Assembly (NCBI RefSeq): GCF_001417735.1
Contig: NZ_BBUZ01000029.1
Location: 124,001-188,000 of the forward strand
Reading direction: 5' to 3'
Origin: Streptomyces sp. NBRC 110028
GTDB taxonomy: Bacteria > Actinomycetota > Actinomycetes > Streptomycetales > Streptomycetaceae
DNA length: 64,000 bases
Under the pieces are notes generated by a model. It did no database searches. It was not told the origin of the DNA and saw only the letters and a program-made list of their open reading frames with translations. The position numbers and the translations under genes were made by a program. This document shows, piece after piece, positions 62,218 to 64,000 of the stretch. Numbering within the stretch: position 1 is the stretch's first letter; every line of letters starts with the position of its first letter.

Positions 62218-63579
62218 ATGGACCGCCGCATTTTCGGGCTGGAGAACGAGTACGGCGTCACGTGCACATTCAGGGGACAGCGCCGGTTGTCTCCTGACGA
62301 AGTGGCGCGGTACCTCTTCCGCCGTGTCGTCTCGTGGGGCCGTAGCAGCAATGTCTTTTTGCGCAACGGTGCCCGCCTCTATCTCGACGTGGGCTCGCAC
62401 CCGGAATACGCCACACCCGAGTGCGACAACGTGACCGAGCTGGTCACCCACGACAAGGCCGGCGAGCGCATTCTCGAAGGTCTGCTCGTCGACGCCGAGC
62501 GCCGCCTGCACGAGGAGGGAATCGCGGGCGACGTCTATCTCTTCAAGAACAACACCGACTCGGCGGGCAACTCCTACGGCTGCCACGAGAACTATCTGGT
62601 GGCCCGGCACGGGGAGTTCTCCCGGCTCGCCGACATTCTCATCCCGTTCCTGGTGACGCGGCAGCTGCTGTGCGGGGCGGGCAAGGTGCTGCAGACCCCG
62701 CGTGGCGCGGTCTACTGCGTCAGCCAGCGCGCCGAGCACATCTGGGAGGGCGTCAGCTCGGCGACGACCCGCTCCCGGCCGATCATCAACACCCGCGACG
62801 AGCCGCACGCCGACGCCGAGCGCTACCGGCGGCTGCACGTCATCGTGGGCGACTCCAACATGTCCGAGACCACGATGCTGCTCAAGGTCGGCGCCACCGA
62901 CCTGGTGCTCCGCATGATCGAGGCGGGCACCGTGATGCGTGACCTGACCCTGGAGAACCCGATCCGGGCGATCCGCGAGGTCAGCCACGACATCACCGGG
63001 CAGCGCAAGGTGCGGCTCGCCAGCGGGCGCGAGGCCTCCGCCCTGGAGGTGCAGCAGGAGTACTACGAGAAGGCCGTCGACTTCTGCGAGCGCAGGGGCA
63101 TCCGCACCGGCACCGTCGAGCGGGTGCTGGAGCTGTGGGGCCGCACCCTGGAGGCGATCCGCACCGAGGAGCTGGACCGGATCGGCACCGAGATCGACTG
63201 GGTGATGAAGTACCAGCTCATCGAGCGGTACCGGGCGAAGAACAACATCACCATGTCCCATCCGCGGATCGCCCAGATGGACCTCGCCTACCACGACATC
63301 CACCGCCGCCGGGGGCTGTACTACCTGCTGGAGAAGCGCGGCCAGGCGGCCCGGGTGTGCAACGACCTGAAGATCTTCGAGGGCAAGTCGGTGCCCCCGC
63401 AGACCACCCGCGCCCGGCTGCGCGGTGACTTCATCCGCCGCGCCCAGGAGCAGCGCCGGGACTTCACCGTGGACTGGGTGCACCTGAAGCTCAATGACCA
63501 GGCACAGCGCACCGTGCTGTGCAAGGACCCGTTCCGTTCGGTCGACGACCGGGTGGAGAAACTCATCGCCGGTATGTAG
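62218..63579 (+). CDS. pafA: Pup-protein ligase
   Basis: PafA uses ATP to phosphorylate the C-terminal Glu of Pup and joins it to lysines of target proteins. The 453-residue glutamine-synthetase-like enzyme has E9 in GLENEYGVT, D57 in ARLYLDVGSHPEYATPE, LFKNNTDSAGNSYGCHENYL and RPIINTRDEPHADAERYRRL. The Dop-type loop is absent. ATG 62218 has no strong ribosome binding site. It lies 9 bases after the MFS stop, so it may be co-transcribed with that unrelated gene. Its terminator is at 63612-63652. Confidence 0.96.
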   Translation: MDRRIFGLENEYGVTCTFRGQRRLSPDEVARYLFRRVVSWGRSSNVFLRNGARLYLDVGSHPEYATPECDNVTELVTHDKAGERILEGLLVDAERRLHEEGIAGDVYLFKNNTDSAGNSYGCHENYLVARHGEFSRLADILIPFLVTRQLLCGAGKVLQTPRGAVYCVSQRAEHIWEGVSSATTRSRPIINTRDEPHADAERYRRLHVIVGDSNMSETTMLLKVGATDLVLRMIEAGTVMRDLTLENPIRAIREVSHDITGQRKVRLASGREASALEVQQEYYEKAVDFCERRGIRTGTVERVLELWGRTLEAIRTEELDRIGTEIDWVMKYQLIERYRAKNNITMSHPRIAQMDLAYHDIHRRRGLYYLLEKRGQAARVCNDLKIFEGKSVPPQTTRARLRGDFIRRAQEQRRDFTVDWVHLKLNDQAQRTVLCKDPFRSVDDRVEKLIAGM

Positions 63580-63611
63580 ACGGCCGCCTGAGTCGGCGTA
63601 CGGCTTATGAA

Positions 63612-63652
63612 TGACGCGGGCCCCGTGCGTTTCTCGGACGGGGCCCGCGTCA
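63612..63652 (+). terminator. terminator after pafA
   Basis: TGACGCGGGCCCCGT and ACGGGGCCCGCGTCA form a perfect 15-bp stem with an 11-base loop, 32 bases after the pafA stop. Confidence 0.9.
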
Positions 63653-63706
63653 CGCCGTAAAGTGGCGCGCATTGGCCATCGCAAGATCTACCAAACGAGG
63701 ACCGAC

Positions 63707-64000
63707 GTGCGCCGACGCTCCGTACTCCTTGCCGTGCCCGCGGGCCTGCTCACGCTCGCGGGCTGCGGTGACGACGAGTCAGGATCCGACAAGGCCAAGC
63801 CGTCCCAGGAGCCGACCGGGCAGACGCCCTCACCGGCCCCCAGCGGGAAGATCGTGAGCGGGCCGGTGCCGGAGATCACCGGTGGCAAGGAGTTCGGCCA
63901 GAAGCCGAAGGTCGCCAAGGGCAGCGGGAAGCCGTCCTCCGATCTCGCCGTCAAGACGGTGATCAAGGGCGATGGGCGGAAGACGGTCAAGGGCGACTAC
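63707..64000 (+). CDS. FKBP-type peptidyl-prolyl isomerase lipoprotein, N-terminal 98 codons, runs off the right edge
   Basis: The GTG at 63707, with GAGGA 5-6 bases upstream, opens a lipoprotein signal (RRRSVLLAVPAGLLTLAGC, Cys about 19). A Ser/Pro/Lys/Gly linker follows and then the first strand of an FKBP-like domain (SDLAVKTVIKGDGRKTVKGD). The isomerase active-site residues lie beyond the window. In Streptomyces a lipoprotein PPIase at this place beside pafA is usual (SCO1639 neighbourhood). It would help fold proteins outside the membrane. Confidence 0.75.
   Translation, partial: MRRRSVLLAVPAGLLTLAGCGDDESGSDKAKPSQEPTGQTPSPAPSGKIVSGPVPEITGGKEFGQKPKVAKGSGKPSSDLAVKTVIKGDGRKTVKGDY

Overview
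The window is chromosomal DNA of a Streptomyces or a very close relative. The evidence is the very high G+C content with strongly G/C-biased third codon positions, frequent GTG/TTG starts behind GGAGG-type ribosome binding sites, a long cell-wall-anchored chaplin, MshC of mycothiol synthesis, a gylR-glpF-glpK-glpD glycerol operon and a complete Pup-proteasome locus. All functional calls come from reading motifs in the translated sequence; no database search was run.

Positions 1-9256 look like an accessory arm. It holds the start of an MDR dehydrogenase, a CDP-alcohol phosphatidyltransferase, a scrap of an AfsA-type gamma-butyrolactone synthase gene, a Tat-exported lipase/cutinase-like hydrolase, and two secreted arabinan-degrading enzymes (GH43 with a CBM6-like domain, and GH54) next to a FadR-type repressor with a visible promoter and operator. 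Then come a TnpB element with one missing base, a small unknown gene, a frameshifted RmlD-like reductase, and the last 48 codons of a serine recombinase that run into a tRNA-Leu(GAG) gene. That end looks like the scar of an integrated element.

Positions 9500-24500 are conserved housekeeping and developmental genes: M20 peptidase, long chaplin, DUF5703, an acidic unknown protein, a RecD2-like protein with lost ATPase motifs coupled to an aldo/keto reductase, an F420-type LLM oxidoreductase behind a perfect palindrome, a ferritin-like protein and CorA. These are followed by a same-strand module of histidine phosphatase, DUF3090 protein, PI3K-like (SCO1664-family) kinase and mshC, and by a convergent PAC2 protein.

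Positions 24700-34100 form a non-phosphorylating L-fucose catabolic island: L-fuconate dehydratase, SDR dehydrogenase, an RbsBAC-like ABC importer, L-fucose dehydrogenase and L-fuconolactonase, with a FadR regulator downstream. Copies of an ACATCSGATGT palindrome sit at both the operon promoter and the regulator's own promoter. A 167-bp MITE-like inverted-repeat element supplies the stop codon of the lactonase and is followed by a 600-bp G-rich repeat field.

Positions 34100-53300 hold a secreted protein, glpD, glpK, glpF and gylR (one direction, shared GylR-type sites), B12-dependent methionine synthase metH, a HAD phosphatase, two tandem orphan peptide-binding lipoproteins, a NarL-type response regulator, a RecB-like Fe-S nuclease, a site-2 protease with CBS domains, tRNA m1A58 methyltransferase, a secreted protein and a ferredoxin.

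Positions 53500-64000 are the Pup-proteasome locus: arc (ATPase ring), dop, pup, an endonuclease-VII-like gene wedged by overlaps between pup and prcB, prcB, prcA, then a divergent LacI/MFS pair inserted before pafA, and the start of an FKBP-type lipoprotein. PafA would attach Pup to target lysines, Dop would remove it, Arc would unfold the tagged protein and PrcBA would degrade it. The endonuclease-VII-like protein, whose active-site Asn position reads Asp, is the most unexpected member.
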